A stretch of DNA of 64,000 bases from Baylisascaris procyonis. Taxonomy: Eukaryota > Nematoda > Chromadorea > Rhabditida > Ascarididae. The first letter of the stretch is position 1, and each line of letters starts with the position of its first letter. A program made the translations under genes and the position numbers. This document shows positions 1 through 13,296 of this stretch, piece by piece. The DNA lies in NCBI GenBank assembly GCA_037389465.1, contig JAZARR010000093.1:1116001-1180000 (forward strand). Reading direction: 5' to 3'. The notes beneath the pieces were generated by a model. The model did not search any database and had not been told where the DNA came from. It saw only the letters and a list, made by a program, of their open reading frames with translations.

Positions 1-3000
1 AAAAATTGCTCGCCTTCATACTTAAGAGTGCTAGCGAAAGGGTCGGCAGAGGTTTAAGCACGATGCAGTCGGTTTTTTCAGCTGGCATTTAAGGATGAGC
101 ATAAAGCCGTGCAAGCGGACTGGTAAAATCTGCCTCATAATAGCACACAATTCGGTGGCAATGTTGCTATGACAATAACTCCGCACGCACGGGCCATCTG
201 TGTTTTTTAACGGCTTGAGATTGAAATGCAGCGACTCTTTATTACGTGCAGTGATCATTCTTTGACTTGAAAAGCTGTTGTATGTTTGCCATGGTCAAAG
301 AAATCGTAGTCTGTTGTAGTACATCGCAGTTTTGATTGCATCTTGTAAGGAATAAAAATTTGAGCCAACTGCAGCAAGTGAATTACACTCATCATTAAAC
401 GCACTTTTCTATTTTGTGAACTTCGTGCAATATATAAACTCATGGAACTGCTATTATCCTGTTATTTTATTGCTTATGCTGTTTTCTGCAACGGAACTGC
501 TCTTGCAAGTTGATGCGTTGGTGTACGATTGCCAACATTCTTATGCATTTCAGTACAGATCAGTATAAAATGTTGAGCGTACATCTAAGACATTATTGCT
601 TCCAAATATCTTGCATCGTTTTAATCCATGTTTCTATCGGTGAAGAAATTATTCAAGTTGTACTCTTGCTTGTGAAAGCACTGCTGAGTTTGACGCATAT
701 GAAAGCACTATGCGAGTGAATTTCATTGTGAATAAATAAACGTTTGTTTGTTTGAAACTGTCTTCTTTTTGATAAAATGTGTCAAAAAATATCAAATCAA
801 ATCGAGATGATCCCCAAATTTGATGCGTTCGAATTAAATGATAAGAATATAAGCATCTTCGCTATTGAATTTATTGTCTTGTGTTTTCTGTGAGCGAACA
901 TAACAGAGTATGTTTCAAGATAAGAGGGAAAAGTTAGTGCATAAAATATAGTTATATTAACTGTGGCTATAATAATGCTTTATTTGATGTGATATAGCAA
1001 AAGATATATGATATATGATACGTAGTGAGCATCTCATTGCTTGACTTCAACGAGTATTTTTTTGCAGTGGACGAGCACAACGTTGTGCTGTATCTGTTGG
1101 TTTTTTACTGGTTAAGTACTGAAAGAAGAATGGTCCGGTTTGTATTTGTGAACACTCGAGAGGGCGGCGCTCTCTTACAGTCAGTTGGTTAGCAACGAGA
1201 ATTTTCTTTGTTACCTATGGCGTTTAGTTTCCTTTCACTGTGAATCATCGTAACTTCTCATATTCATGATACTTTCATTTAAAAAATGATTGAAGCGGTG
1301 AAAATCGCGAAAAAATTTGGAATTTACAATGTGAATGACCTTGTTAACAGTCCTTGTTACAATGCTAACAGAAAAGAACTTAATATCTAATATTTTCATT
1401 ACCATTTCCAATTCTGAGGCTGTGAATGATAATCTCATTTGTGTACGCAGTTTTCACTCACTCTTAGCCTAAAAAAACCTACATATAGCGATTGGAGAAA
1501 AATGAAAATCCTTTGAAAACATTGAGCTAAACTTATTCTTATTACTAAACAAGGAAGTTAAACTTTCGCCTAAGTGGAAATATTCAAATTTGCCTAAATT
1601 CGATTGGAGACTCATTGCTTTGGCACACATGTAAACAGTGGACGTGGTAGCAATTTTCTAAATGCATGTTTTATAAAGAGAGAGATGATTGTGTGCTTTG
1701 TCGGTTACTTACCGAGATGGAGGTATGCATTCGAAAGAGCCGACTCACAAAGGAATCGTCGTTTGCTTTACAAACACCGCTGAGCTGCTTCTTTGCTTTG
1801 CTGCTTCCTTGCAGTTTTTCTCGTTTACCTTCTCTATGTAGCGCTATTGTTAGCGTAAAGCTAACCCACCTATGAAAAAACTTGATTTTGAGTACTGGAG
1901 CTGAAAGTCGTCAAGCGGCAAGTATATTTTGATGGACGACTATCACAACTGCTTCACTTCAATAGACTGAACATTAGTTGATGAGGAGAATGTATATGGC
2001 TGTCTTTTATGTGTTGCTGATAAGTGTTAGGCTCAATCGTTATCAAGACACATCCCTTTGTTAGGAATAGCACTCACTGCAAGCACGAGGAGTGCCATAC
2101 AATTTGTTTGATTGTGGTTGTGATCTTAAAGATTATGCTAAAACGCCCAAGTTGTGTTAAACAAAATAAGAAATTCACATTTCTCACCGGAATCGGAGGA
2201 CAGCACATCATCAATGATGCATGGAGTTGTGCGCATTAATAAATTGCGATATCGTGTCTCTTCTACAAATTCTTCTTCTTATTCACGGTTACCATCGTAT
2301 TTCAATCACTACTCCACTCATAACGCACTTCTTGTTCGTTTATAAATTATTCAGCAAGAAATGATTTGTTTGCATTCATTTCATTTATGAATGATTGCAA
2401 TGTTTTCACAATGAACTTTCGACATCAAAATATTTTCGCTATTAAAAATTCATTATGCAAATTAACTAATATAATGATGGAAAAGCGTTGCTATTACTAC
2501 AAATGAAATAAGCGCTAGCAAGGTCACTTATCGTTACACAATTTATAAACAGAAGAGAAAGTTGTTATGATTAGAGTGACAACTGAAAAGTAACATCAAT
2601 AATAAGTACTGATAAAAACTAATAAAACATTTGCAATATAGCAATTACCACATAAGAAAATTTTGAAAATTTTGTTGCAATTATCAGAACAAAAGGAAAT
2701 AAAAATGCAAAGTGCAGCAATCCATTAAAATGCTAGCAAAAGATTATTTTAAAACAATTTCTACCTGAAAGCTTGATGAGTCGATGCTAGGATCACATTT
2801 TACTACTTACCAACTTATCCAGGAATAATTTTTAGTGATTTATGCAAGAATTCGTTCGGGTGAATCGGTCTCTCTTTCTTTCTTTCTGTCTCCCTCTCTC
2901 TTTCTTTCTCTGATACCACAGTTTATTCTTAACGCCTCCGATAAACCCTTTGAAAGCTCAGTTTTGTCGTTCGTTCAAACCGTTGCAGTTTGCGATTGAA

Positions 3001-4028
3001 ATAGCTGTCAAAATTTCGTTTACTCTTTGGAGGCGAATGCATAAAACAAGAATTCTTATTGAAATAATTGCGTATGCAAAGTTTCGCTTCGAACATTTTG
3101 CGTTTATGGATGGTGATCAATGAAATTCCACTGATAGTAAATAGAAAAAAAGCGTGTAATTATACAGTGGGGACTTCCTAAGTTAATTTGCTCGATGGTT
3201 AACATCGATCGTTGATAACGAAGAAGGCGCTTATGAACGAAAACAGTTGCCGTTCGAGCAATATTCTTTAAGTTCGATTCTCATATATGGGCTTTCATAC
3301 AAAAATCATTTCTGCCTCCGCTTGCCTTCCCTCCCCTCCTTCCCCTTCCCCCCTCCCCTCTCCCCAACGTTGAATTTGTTTGCTGTTATTTATGCACTGT
3401 GCTTCAAATTAAACGATAAATCTCATCGTGTGGATTTGAGTAGATTGTGCAGTGATTATAGTTGTACTTGAGTAAGATTCTGATAGATTTGAAAAATGGG
3501 CAAATGAATGAAATTTATCAGACGATGTGTCATAGGTAATTGGCACCTAACCTAACAAATACCTCAATCCAAAAACTCGAGAACATATCCTGCACAAAGG
3601 AAGTACGAGATGATCGCATGCAAACTAGATTATAAGACGATGTGTCTTAATTTTATCACCGTTGTCTTACGTATGTGGTTCTGAGTTTTCTTTTGTTTCT
3701 TAATGAAAATATACGAAAACGTTAAGTGAATTATGAACGCTTCAAAATTAATTACAGTCATTAAGTTCAAGAATTCTACTAAAGGTTTGTCTCACAGGTG
3801 GCTGCATAAGGAACTTTACCAGCGAGTCAGTTTCCTCGGAAATTGATGCTTCGCCACCTCTTATCTTCCTTACTCAAGACCGTTTTCATTTCTTAATGTC
3901 GGGTCTGATGAATATGGCACCATGATATATAGTTTCTACGTCCTCCAGTTTTCATCTTCACACACGTTTTGCTTGCCTACTGTGCTCGATTTATTCGCAT
4001 TTCTACTCATAGTTCATCTCAGATAAGA
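1..4028. other. Gene-poor left end
   Basis: I see no supportable gene here. Short open frames exist on both strands but lack family motifs and paired splice sites. Two polypyrimidine tracts stand out, at about 2870-2912 (CT/CTTT units) and 3316-3365 (C-rich with T). A short ATG exon at 1981-2020 would encode a hydrophobic N-terminus (MRRMYMAVFYVLLI) and ends in phase 1 at a GTGTTA donor. It could be a distant signal-peptide exon for the next gene, but this is a guess. Confidence 0.4.
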
Positions 4029-6864
4029 ATGATTTTATTAAAATTCTTATCGATAAGTCAAATCGTAAAGAATAATGGACGTGTTCCCAAATTTTGTGAT
4101 GGAATCATAATGCTATTGCAATTAAAGCTTGCTGATAGGATTTCAGAAGTGTCAAGGGAGCTCAGTAATAGCTGTCAGTATGCAGTTGACAGTACCTTCA
4201 CTGCTGTAAGTTTCAGATTTCTTCTGCACGCCTTCTTTTAATGGGTAATACTGTAGGCATTGAATTACTATCGACCACTGACAAATTGGACTAATCTTTT
4301 TGCAGATCCTTCTGTCAATTCGTATAAGCATTTCAATAAGGAATAAGGAATCTGAAAAATGGTGCTTAGAAATAATTAAATCGACATTTATTTCACATCT
4401 AGAATTTCTCTGTTCATAAAACCTACTATGCTTTCTGGAGCATAAATACTTTAAAGTAACTTGCTCATTTGAAGAAACGCCTCCTACTAGATAGTAATTG
4501 CGGAATTCTATTAGAACGGAATTTTACTGGGAATAAGATGTAAAATTCTTGAACGGAGCTATTGCTATAGTTCAACAAATTACGAGCACTTATGTCTCCA
4601 AAGAAGATCTTTAGGTGACTTTTGCAATAACATGCTTAGCCCATAGATGAATCGTTAGAACTTTTCTTTCCTCATAGATCGAAGGATAAAACAGCTTAGC
4701 CTAATCTTCATCTAAAAATGAATTTGATGGGCGGAAAAATATGAAAAGCTATAGAAAGACTGCCATTATATGATTACACATGAGTAACATATACCTTTTC
4801 AGCATTGTGTTTTCACTATTGCAAAGAATCGTCGCGAATATCCCTTATTATTCAAGTGACAGCATACAAATTGATGGGATCTCTTGTAGAGTAACGGTTA
4901 GATTTGTGTTATATTCGATTGCTTCAGAGTAATGCAGACTGTTTGATTTTCAGACATATTGGTGTGGATCTCTTAATGAGAAACTAAAATAGTAAGAGAT
5001 TGCTTTTCTCGTATATTGTCTTCAAATATTTGTTACTCAACAATTTTATCTGGTCAATCGAGATCATGAAAATTATCGGTAGAAATCTCCACTGAGCGAT
5101 TCGCATAGACATATTAAAGTGAATTCGTAAATCTGATATTATGAAAGTACTCAGGAAGTAATTTTCTGGCCAGCTGACTTCAGTTGACATGGAATTTTTT
5201 TATAAAATTCAAATGTTGAAGTTGGAGAATAAAAGTACACAGAACTGCACGTAACTTATCTAGTTGAATGTAATCATTTTTGCATAATCTTCGAAAAGCT
5301 GAAATATTCATTCTCCGATTCATGACAACACAATTTTCCTTCTATGTAAAACTTCGTCTCCGTTACGAAATTTTTAACTGTTTCAGTAAGACTTTCTCCG
5401 TTTTTAAATAATCCGACATATTCATTATTCAGATTAATTTATGAGTTGGTTCTTTTTCAGAATAACCAATTATTCATAAATGGAGTCTATAAAGGCGAAC
5501 TCAATGAGCAACAGCGCATTGAGCTTGCGAACTATCAAAGATTGGCGAACAATTGGCAAAATCAAATGATCTACAGTTCACAAAGGGTCAGCGCTTAATA
5601 ATTTCTGTAATTTTTTAAGCGTGTTGTTGAATATTACATGTGCATTTGCTGGAAAATATCGGCAAAAAGGATCGTAATCGAATTCCGCCTAAAAGATTTG
5701 ATAACGTTTCGCTCAGCCGGTTTCACTTTAAACTGCATAAGCGTGTCTTTCATTTCATCCGGCAAGTTAATAATTTCCAAAGCTATATTTCCAAAATTCT
5801 TATCATTCCTCCATTAAGCATCTATTGTTTTGTCTTTATCATAGGTGAAATAATAGATCTTCACATTTAAAAAATGTATTTCGGTATTAACCACAAAATA
5901 TAAAATTGCTTTCACGAAATATAAAATTGCTTTGATTTCTCCTATGTTGACATCTCCAAGAATTCATCGCTCCTGTACAAAAAACTCCCTCCATAGGAAA
6001 AATTTAATTCGCTCATCAAAATATGTCGTCGGTTTTTATTTTCAAATCCTCCTTACGTCTGGGTGATCACAGTTCAAATAGTTTTTTAACGCCTCTTAAA
6101 GCGGCTGAGTTTAGAGTCAATATGGTGGTGCATATCCATCCGGTTATGGCTACGGCTATGGTAGCGGCTATGGACCATATGGCCGTTATGGTGGCTATGG
6201 CGGTCTTGGTTACGGAAGTGGAATGTACGGCGGTCTTTACGGCGGTCTCGGTGGTTATGGTAGTGGATACAGAAGTGACTACGGCTTATCCAATTTATTC
6301 GGCTATCCTAGTTATAGCAGTGGTTATGGCGGCGGCATTTTGGGTGGCTACGGAAGCGGATACGGCCTTTACGGAGGTGGTTATCCAGGTTACGGTGGGT
6401 ACGGCGGAGGATACGGACCTACACCGCCAAAGCTGCCGTCATTTTGTGATCCCGCGCTGTATCCTCCACTTGGCCCCTCCAGTTATGGAAGTTTAGGTGG
6501 TTATGGAAGTTATGGAAGTTTGGGTGGTTACGGTGGATATGGTGGATACGGTGGCTATGGTGGGTATGGTGGTTACGGTGGGCCGGGTGGGTATGGTGGT
6601 TACGGTGGGCTGGGTGGGTATGGTGGTTACAGTGGGCTGGGTGGATATGGTGCTTACGGCGGTTTGCCTGGTTATGCCGGCTATGGAGGTCTAGGTGGTC
6701 TTGGCACATACGGAGGTTTATATAGTCCCTATAGCTCGTTTGGGCGTTACAGTGCTTATAATCCCTATATGTCGTACTACCCGTCATCTTTATCTTACAA
6801 CACTTTGTACAACCCGTATACTGGTTATAACTTTTACAGCCCATATAGCACGGGGATGATCTGA
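4029..6864 (+). CDS. Pepsin-inhibitor-3-like domain protein with Gly/Tyr-rich tail
   Basis: Three exons join in frame: 4029-4205, 5461-5586 and 6115-6864, about 350 residues. The introns have a GTAAGT donor with TTTTTCAG acceptor, then GTCAGC with GAGTTTAG. Exon 2 begins NNQLFINGVYKGELNEQQ and continues with a Gln/Asn-rich amphipathic stretch. This matches the strand-turn-helix core of nematode pepsin-inhibitor-3-like repeats (N-x-L-[FY]-[IV]-N-G...EL..eQ..eL..YQ). Exon 3 encodes about 249 residues rich in Gly and Tyr, with one break around PPKLPSFCDP, a PxFC element common in this family, and a Tyr/Ser-rich end. Family members are secreted. Some, such as the Ascaris prototype, inhibit aspartic proteases, while the repeat-containing relatives have unknown roles. 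Inference: a secreted or cuticle-associated matrix protein. The start is uncertain. The Met at 4029 gives a weak signal peptide, and a TTTCAG acceptor at 4146 would instead allow an upstream signal exon ending in phase 1. The Cys usual before the NG motif is absent. Confidence 0.65.
6115..6864 (+). repeat. Gly/Tyr-rich coding repeat exon
   Basis: This is the last exon of the preceding gene. It is built from GGYGGYGG-type codon blocks, most regular at 6500-6660 where GGTGGxTAY units run in tandem. Because of the repeat, other frames are also open (Met/Val-rich on + and His-rich on -). These are artefacts. The coding frame is fixed by the Tyr/Gly pattern, by the in-frame splice to the upstream domain, and by the stop at 6862. 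Confidence 0.75.
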
Positions 6865-6918
6865 TATGGCCTCTTTCTTAGCGGTGCCTTCAGCAGCAGT
6901 TATCCATTGTATACTGTA

Positions 6919-6924
6919 AATAAA
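6919..6924 (+). terminator. Polyadenylation signal AATAAA
   Basis: A canonical AATAAA lies 55 bp after the stop codon of the Gly/Tyr-rich gene, a normal distance for a short nematode 3' UTR. It supports 6864 as the true end of the gene. Confidence 0.7.
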
Positions 6925-9900
6925 TCTGCGAATGTTCGCCGAAATTTTGTAATTCAATGGAACACTGGTAATTTATGTGGCAAGTTAATGTCAGTAAGTT
7001 ACAAAATTATTGAGAACAAAACTGTTTTGAACAACTGAAAAATATAAATATTTATCCATACTCTCTCATGCATTCCTTTAATCTTTCAAAAAGGATTTCC
7101 GAAGATTCTTTATCATAAAGCTTCATACAATTTCTAGAAGAGTTTTTGCTTATAAATCTGCATTGCAAAGATGTCGTATTAGCGCTGAAAGGTTCATAAA
7201 GGAAATTGAAATTTTATGTGTAAAAATTTCGTAGATGATGAGCTAGCTCTGAGCAATGGCAATGTCGCTTCTTTTAAAGATAAAACAAAGGACGGATTTT
7301 TTGTGATAAAAAAGCAGGCCATTAGTGAATAATAAAGTACAATATATCCGAGGCACAGTTCATTCCTTGCTCCGCAACTCCTGAGATCTTTTCAAATAGT
7401 GCATCCAAATAAAATTCACTGGCGATATCGCTGACGAATCTATGGCTACCAAAATTACTATATCTAGCGAGGAATCGTTGATAAACAACATATATATCCG
7501 CTTAAAATTTGAAATTCGATTGAAATTTTTGAGAAAGAAATCGACGAATGAGAATCACTAGATGCAAAGCGAAAAAATAAATGAATTATAACTTTGAATA
7601 TATTTGCTAAATTTAGCGGTATTGGACCAATAAAGTTTTGTACGAGCGCATCGAGAAGAGTTAAAATTGAGTCGACGAAATTCGTTGATGATCACGTCAG
7701 ACAATACTGTGCACGATTCCTAGAATTTGCCTGTTCTATTTTAAACAGATTTCTCCTCTAAAATTACGTATATGTTGAGATTCAATAGATTTACTTCACC
7801 GCCATATGGCACGTTTTGTCAATGGGTTTATTCCTTTCCGAATTTATAATGACGGACCCTTTGTGCTCTAACCTACCCTCCTCCCTTCTCCACCTCGTCA
7901 ATGTCAATTCTCTCTTTCCATATTTTTATGTCCGTAGACATGAGTGGGTATGATTTGAGCTTTTTTTCAATCTGGGTGGGGGAAATTTTCCAAGTCATGT
8001 GGCTCAACAAGTCACTGCTTAGGACAATCTAATTTGAATCGACTATCTAAATAAATACGCTGATATGTGCCCTTCAATCTCCATTCCCCACATGCACCAA
8101 TACTCTTCCCTTCTTTTGCCGTTTCAGATAATGCAATTTCTCCTGAGTCTTTCCAAAACTACAATCTCAAAAGAAGCATCGATTACAATAGTTCAAACGT
8201 TTTTGCAAATGTGATTAGCACTGTTAAAATATTTTGTATCTTGTTCTTCAGCCAACCGATAATTTTTATGAAGTAAACAACATAAGAAACAACATGATGA
8301 TAATCATTGAACATTTTTTGAAACTCGAAAGAACATTTCACTCATGGCCAACAGCAAGCAACAAGAAAGTATTTGTTTACATCGTTTGTTAAATAAAGCA
8401 GTTAATATTGTTTGCACTACGAATATAGTGATAGAGTGTTTACACTTTTCATACGCTTTCATTACGTAACAAGTTGGGAAATTTTCCCCAGGCGTAATGA
8501 AAAAATGTTTTTTTTGCAAAGTATTTAAGTAAGTAAGAAACATGACCCCTCTGAACCGTCACTAAACAGTCGTTGTTTGACCATGCAGAAGGAAGCCTTT
8601 TATAGCGTTTCTCCCAAGAGTTTTTTCTAGTCAGTCACTTAATTAGCTCTGAATTGTTTGAGCTGCTTATGAAAATTTGCGATTGATAACTGACGTTTCT
8701 TGGATACCACTCCATCAAAATTTGAGTGCTGGCACCCCTATCCAGTGAAATTTGGATGACAAGGCATGATTTCTTTGGCGAGAAGGTTAACCTTTGGACA
8801 AAACGTTGAGCAACCTTTTTAGCTTATTTGTTAGGTGTGGCAGTGGAAATGTCTTTAGAGCAGGTTGTAAATGACAATCCAACGAAACAGTCGGTGTTCG
8901 CTAGTTTCACTTACTCGTATTTATTCGGAAATTCCAAAGGAGGCGGGCAAAACGACGATCAAAAGATTTTACCGATTTCTGCATTATAGTAAGAGGCATA
9001 AGACTCTGAAATTTCTAGCAAGAGTTCGAGAAGCGGGTCGATGTTGCTTGATTCTATGGTTTAGTGATCTCTGGCATAATGTCACCAAAATTATGAGGCT
9101 TTGAATTTTCCTTAGCTTTCAAGAAATGACAATGCCACTTGATTCCCCATGTGAGGACTCTTTGCTGTCCTAGGTACCCGACTACGCTTCGTGATTAAGA
9201 GTAAGCGGTTACGAAATAAAGAGTTACTCATACGGCTTAAAGGGAATCAGAGCAGTGAATATGGGTGTCCTCTAACGGAATATCCACTTACAAGATTTAT
9301 ATCTTTGATTCGAAATACCCTCTTTGGAGGTTCGTATTTTAAATCCAGGCAACAAATCAAAAATACGCAATATTAGATACTCTCATTCAATTAACTCGAC
9401 ATGAGAAACTAAGTAAAACCTCTGCCCTCCACTACAGCACATTCATTTGCAAAAAACTTCATCGCCTCACGAGATTCGAATGCAGGAACTTCCACATAAT
9501 GGAAAACTTGAGGGGATATAGAGCAGCAAGTGAAGAAATGGGAATGATTTTTTGGAACTCAAATTCAAAAACCTTGGATATTAAAGTTGCAGATTCCATT
9601 CAAGTCGGTACGGTTGAAATTATGCTGGTAGGGCGAGGTTCACCTATTTATTTTGGCTAAGAGAAAACACTTAATACAGCTAGTTGCTACATTAACGCTA
9701 CAACCAAGTAAATAGTTCCAGTGAAGCGAGCTATCGTTTTATGGGCTATTTATGCCCTTACTTCATCAAAGCAGTCTCAGCATTGGTCACTGCTCACATT
9801 CACGAGCAACTCCTGCACAAATACAATTATTGCATTTATGAGCAATGAAGCGTATTTTTGTTGTTTCACATGCAAACGATGATCGAAGCAGAAAACTTAA

Positions 9901-10964
9901 TAAAATGCAAATTAAATACGAATATGAATTAACACTGAGCAGAGATCAATGAACATTTGACAGTGAGGGCAAAGATTAGTAAGCTTTGATGCTATCAACA
10001 TCGTAAGCATTAATCAGCCAAAGTTTAGCACTTAAAGCCCTCCAAAGCAACCAATAAACGAAGGAGCAAATATTAGCATCAAATCTATCCCGTTTTTGAT
10101 CAACTGCCCCTTCGCAAACATTCAAAAATCAAACTTTCGCATGCCCGGCTAAACGTGTTTTTTTCAATCGCATATGGAGATAAAACTGCTACAAGAAGAA
10201 GTTTGCATATAAGTATCAATAAAATATCAAATCAATCGATGAATGGTAAGACCATTGTCTGGAGCTCGATGAAAGGATATCGTTGATGCAAAAGAATGTG
10301 CAATATTTAAATTTCAGGGGTGAGAAATGAAATGAAATCTGTTTTGAACACTCTTTTTGGTATTCAAGGGCTGAATCCAAAAAATCGTTCCTAGATCTAG
10401 TTTGCCCGCTGTTTATTCGACCTGCGAACTGTTGTTCAGGAAAAAACAGACAAAAACAAATTCACATCGTACAATCACTGCTACTCAATATTCAATTGAG
10501 ACATAGGCAGAAATGGACGACAAATGCGCAAAACGAAGCTCAAATCAAGGAAATCATTTTTGATTTCCATACACTTCAAAAAATAGCTGATGTTTACAGA
10601 AATTTAAGCTTTGAACAGTTTTTTAATGCATATTTTCCACACCTATTTTCAAGCAGTGAAAGACCAAGCAGAGACGGATGAAAGGGTTAGAAGAATGAAG
10701 CCAGCTAGATGGACAGTTTTTGCAAACATCCACTTTCATTTTCACAAAATATGTAAAAAAATTTCTAACGATTCACATGGAAAATACCTAACCACCACTG
10801 TAAGGGCAATTTCCACTCCACTGCCTTCCTTCGGACGCAGTCGTCTGTTATACTACGTAGTCGGCTGGTACTTATATAGGATAAAACAATAAAATACAGT
10901 TCACTTAAAAATGCGACACTATATTCAACAAATTCTTACTAGAAATGTTGGAATAATGCAAGGC
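6925..10964. other. Intergenic stretch without recognised gene
   Basis: This AT-rich sequence holds only short open frames that lack domain motifs or paired splice sites on either strand. I found no RNA gene or clear mobile element. Confidence 0.4.
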
Positions 10965-11456
10965 TTAAGTAGGTTCACGCAGTATTGTTAGCCTCAATGA
11001 AGCAGTCAAAGTGAGAAAAAACCAAGAAAAGAAACAATCGAAGTACCTCAGAGACATATTCGTAAGCTGAACACTTTGATGGGCACTTCGTCGTGTTGCC
11101 GCACAATGAGGAATACGTTCAATTGGATTGCACAGATCCGTATTGCATTGACATCTGGTTAGCGTCGAGTTGAATGGTATGCGGTGTGTATCACATCCAG
11201 TAAACACATCATTATTGCATCCAGAGATCCAGAAACTTGATGCACCTTCGACGTGGGCGATAATGCAATAAGGTGCAGGTGAAACGCAACGGACCACCCT
11301 TGGTAGACAGCATCTGCCAGCGTGTGTGAGCCAACTTTCTTCATAGATTCGTTCACCTTCACAACGCCAACAACGCAACGCACGGGCCGACGATGTAAGC
11401 AGCACGAGAAGAGCTCGAATCATTACGGAATATGTGGTGCAGAAACCCCAGTTCAT
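10965..11456 (-). CDS. Ly-6/uPAR (three-finger) domain, GPI-type surface protein
   Basis: This intronless frame gives about 163 residues from the ATG at 11456. A second in-frame ATG at 11423 may be the real start, because it opens directly into a hydrophobic signal segment (MIRALLVLLTSSARA). The mature part begins LRCWRCEG and carries the spaced cysteines of the three-finger fold: CxxC at the start, a CC pair, further single cysteines, and the family-defining end CQCNTDLCN. A glycosylation sequon (NST) precedes that end, and a second (NMS) lies in the linker. A hydrophobic segment (DCFFSWFFLTLTASL) near the C-terminus fits a GPI-attachment signal. Known family members are small extracellular proteins that modulate receptors or channels, and nematodes have a large set of Ly-6-related genes. 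The ligand cannot be deduced. Lack of introns is notable beside the other genes here. The ending CNPIERIPHC also leaves an extra Cys outside the core. Confidence 0.8.
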   Translation of the reverse strand: MNWGFCTTYSVMIRALLVLLTSSARALRCWRCEGERIYEESWLTHAGRCCLPRVVRCVSPAPYCIIAHVEGASSFWISGCNNDVFTGCDTHRIPFNSTLTRCQCNTDLCNPIERIPHCAATRRSAHQSVQLTNMSLRYFDCFFSWFFLTLTASLRLTILREPT

Positions 11457-13278
11457 CACAAAAATACAGAACTAGGATGGAGAGTTCAACGAGTATTTTG
11501 CATGAGCATGTAGACACTTTAGAGTTTTGCGCTCCTGAAATCATTTGCTTACTGGCAGAAAAGAAATTTGTGCAGATCAATGTGACGCTTAGTATTGAAC
11601 AGTTAATGATAGAAGGTGAATGTAGAGAAGGTAGAAGTGAAAGAGGAAAGGAACACTCGTGCGATTGCTCCTCGCTTCAGCAAAGAGGCAATTTTTAGCA
11701 CGGTGTTTTCGAGACTTTTGTTTTTTTTTTCTGGAGAAGGTGAGGAAAATGAGCTTTATTAAACTGACCTTAAAGTAAAGCTTCCTTTGTTCGGCTTCTC
11801 CTCAAATTTTCTAAATGTCAATTTTTTCTAATAAATTTTGCCAGGAGTCATTAGGACTAACCATCGTTTAGAAATATTGAGTACGCTAGTGTATGGGTTC
11901 ATAAAGAGGTAAAGGCAGTAGATGGAGGTCAGGTGAAATCGAATGCACCGAGTAAACTAGCTTCTAGAGCAATCTTCTAGGCTAATGCAAATATGCATGC
12001 TCAAAAAAAAAAGCAATGGTATTTTCGAAAGACATCTTCACCGAGTACCTTGAAAAACTAAGTAAAATATATGGCAATACTAAGTTACTTGCAAATCTGG
12101 TCTCATCGCCTTTCATTACAGCCAAAACCACATCCGGTTTTTTTTTAAACCAATCAGTGCAATGTGCGCCGCAACCGAATCTTACGTATTTATCCACGTT
12201 TTCCCGACGCAGTTGGTGATAACCATGAGAAGTGCATAATGCACATAAGAATTCGATGTCCATTTCTTGGTGACGACTTATTGCTATGCCATAAAACTCA
12301 TTAAATGGAAATAGGAAAAGTTTTCGAAGAACAGACATAAATATTTTTTTCACGGAAGGAAGTGGAGAGGATGAATTTTTGATAAAAGTTTTAAATACAG
12401 CTTTTCAGTTCTGATAAGCTCGTTGCGCAGACTGTACTGGACATAAGAAATATTTTCAATAGACAAAGAATAAAAACAAATTCACATCATGAATACCGCC
12501 TTGCAAGCTCACTTTCATTAAGGGAAAATGGGCACTAAATAATCAATAAAAAGTAACTCAATAAAAATTGACAAATAGGTGCAATTGAAATCAAATTCTG
12601 CGCCTGTCGCTTAAACGCTTTTGTCATTCTGCCACATACGCTACTGCTATGCGAATTAAATTTAAAGAAATAAGCTTCTGCAACGACAAATTTTTGTTGC
12701 TTTAATAAAGATTCGTTTTATGAAAATTTTGAGTGAAACTCGATGAATGTTCGTAAATGAGAAGCGCAACAATTTCGATCATATGACGAAGCATTATGAT
12801 GGATGCTTGAGAAGCTTTTATTTTGACTGACGCCGTGACAAGCTATGATTTTTATGACACATAAGCAGAGTCTGGCCAACCACGTAGCAGAAAATTTAAA
12901 TCACAGCTTCCATATGGAATAAAGGAACCTTTATTGGACTATACAAGAAAGTGCACGTGGACTATGAATATTTGTTTTCAAATTCCTGGAAAAAAATATG
13001 GCAATAAAGTATGATTTCTATCATAAATCGAAATATTTACAAGGAGTTATTCGGTAACAGCCTTTTCACTACAATAAAACTAGAGTATATGAAAATTTAT
13101 ATACATTGTATCATTATCAAAACGATGCCCACTATCAACTAGCCTCAAGAAGAGTATAGCAGCCTCTTTGTGAAGTCTCGTAGTGGAAATTCGGAAAAAA
13201 TATAACGATCGCTATGTGAAAAAGAATGCATTTTAATGAATAGAGGAAAATGCATTTCTGAAGTTTAGTTCAGGATAT

Positions 13279-13296
13279 GGGGGGGGGGGGGGGGGG
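13279..13296. repeat. Poly-G run (18 G)
   Basis: An uninterrupted run of 18 G on the + strand in AT-rich surroundings. A similar but interrupted G-rich tract lies at about 29949-29984 inside an intron of exportin-2. Such runs can form G-quadruplexes and are prone to length change. Confidence 0.9.

Noticed and set aside
6023..6844. Met/Val-rich and His-rich frames overlapping the Gly/Tyr exon
   Set aside because: Out-of-frame readings of the GGY codon repeat; only the Gly/Tyr frame splices to a recognised domain.
11982..12353. 123-codon minus-strand frame with a Cys/His-containing middle (CALCTSHGYH, FGCGAHC)
   Set aside because: No known domain, N-terminus unsupported, and an internal GTAAGA suggests at most part is exonic. 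Not strong enough to call.
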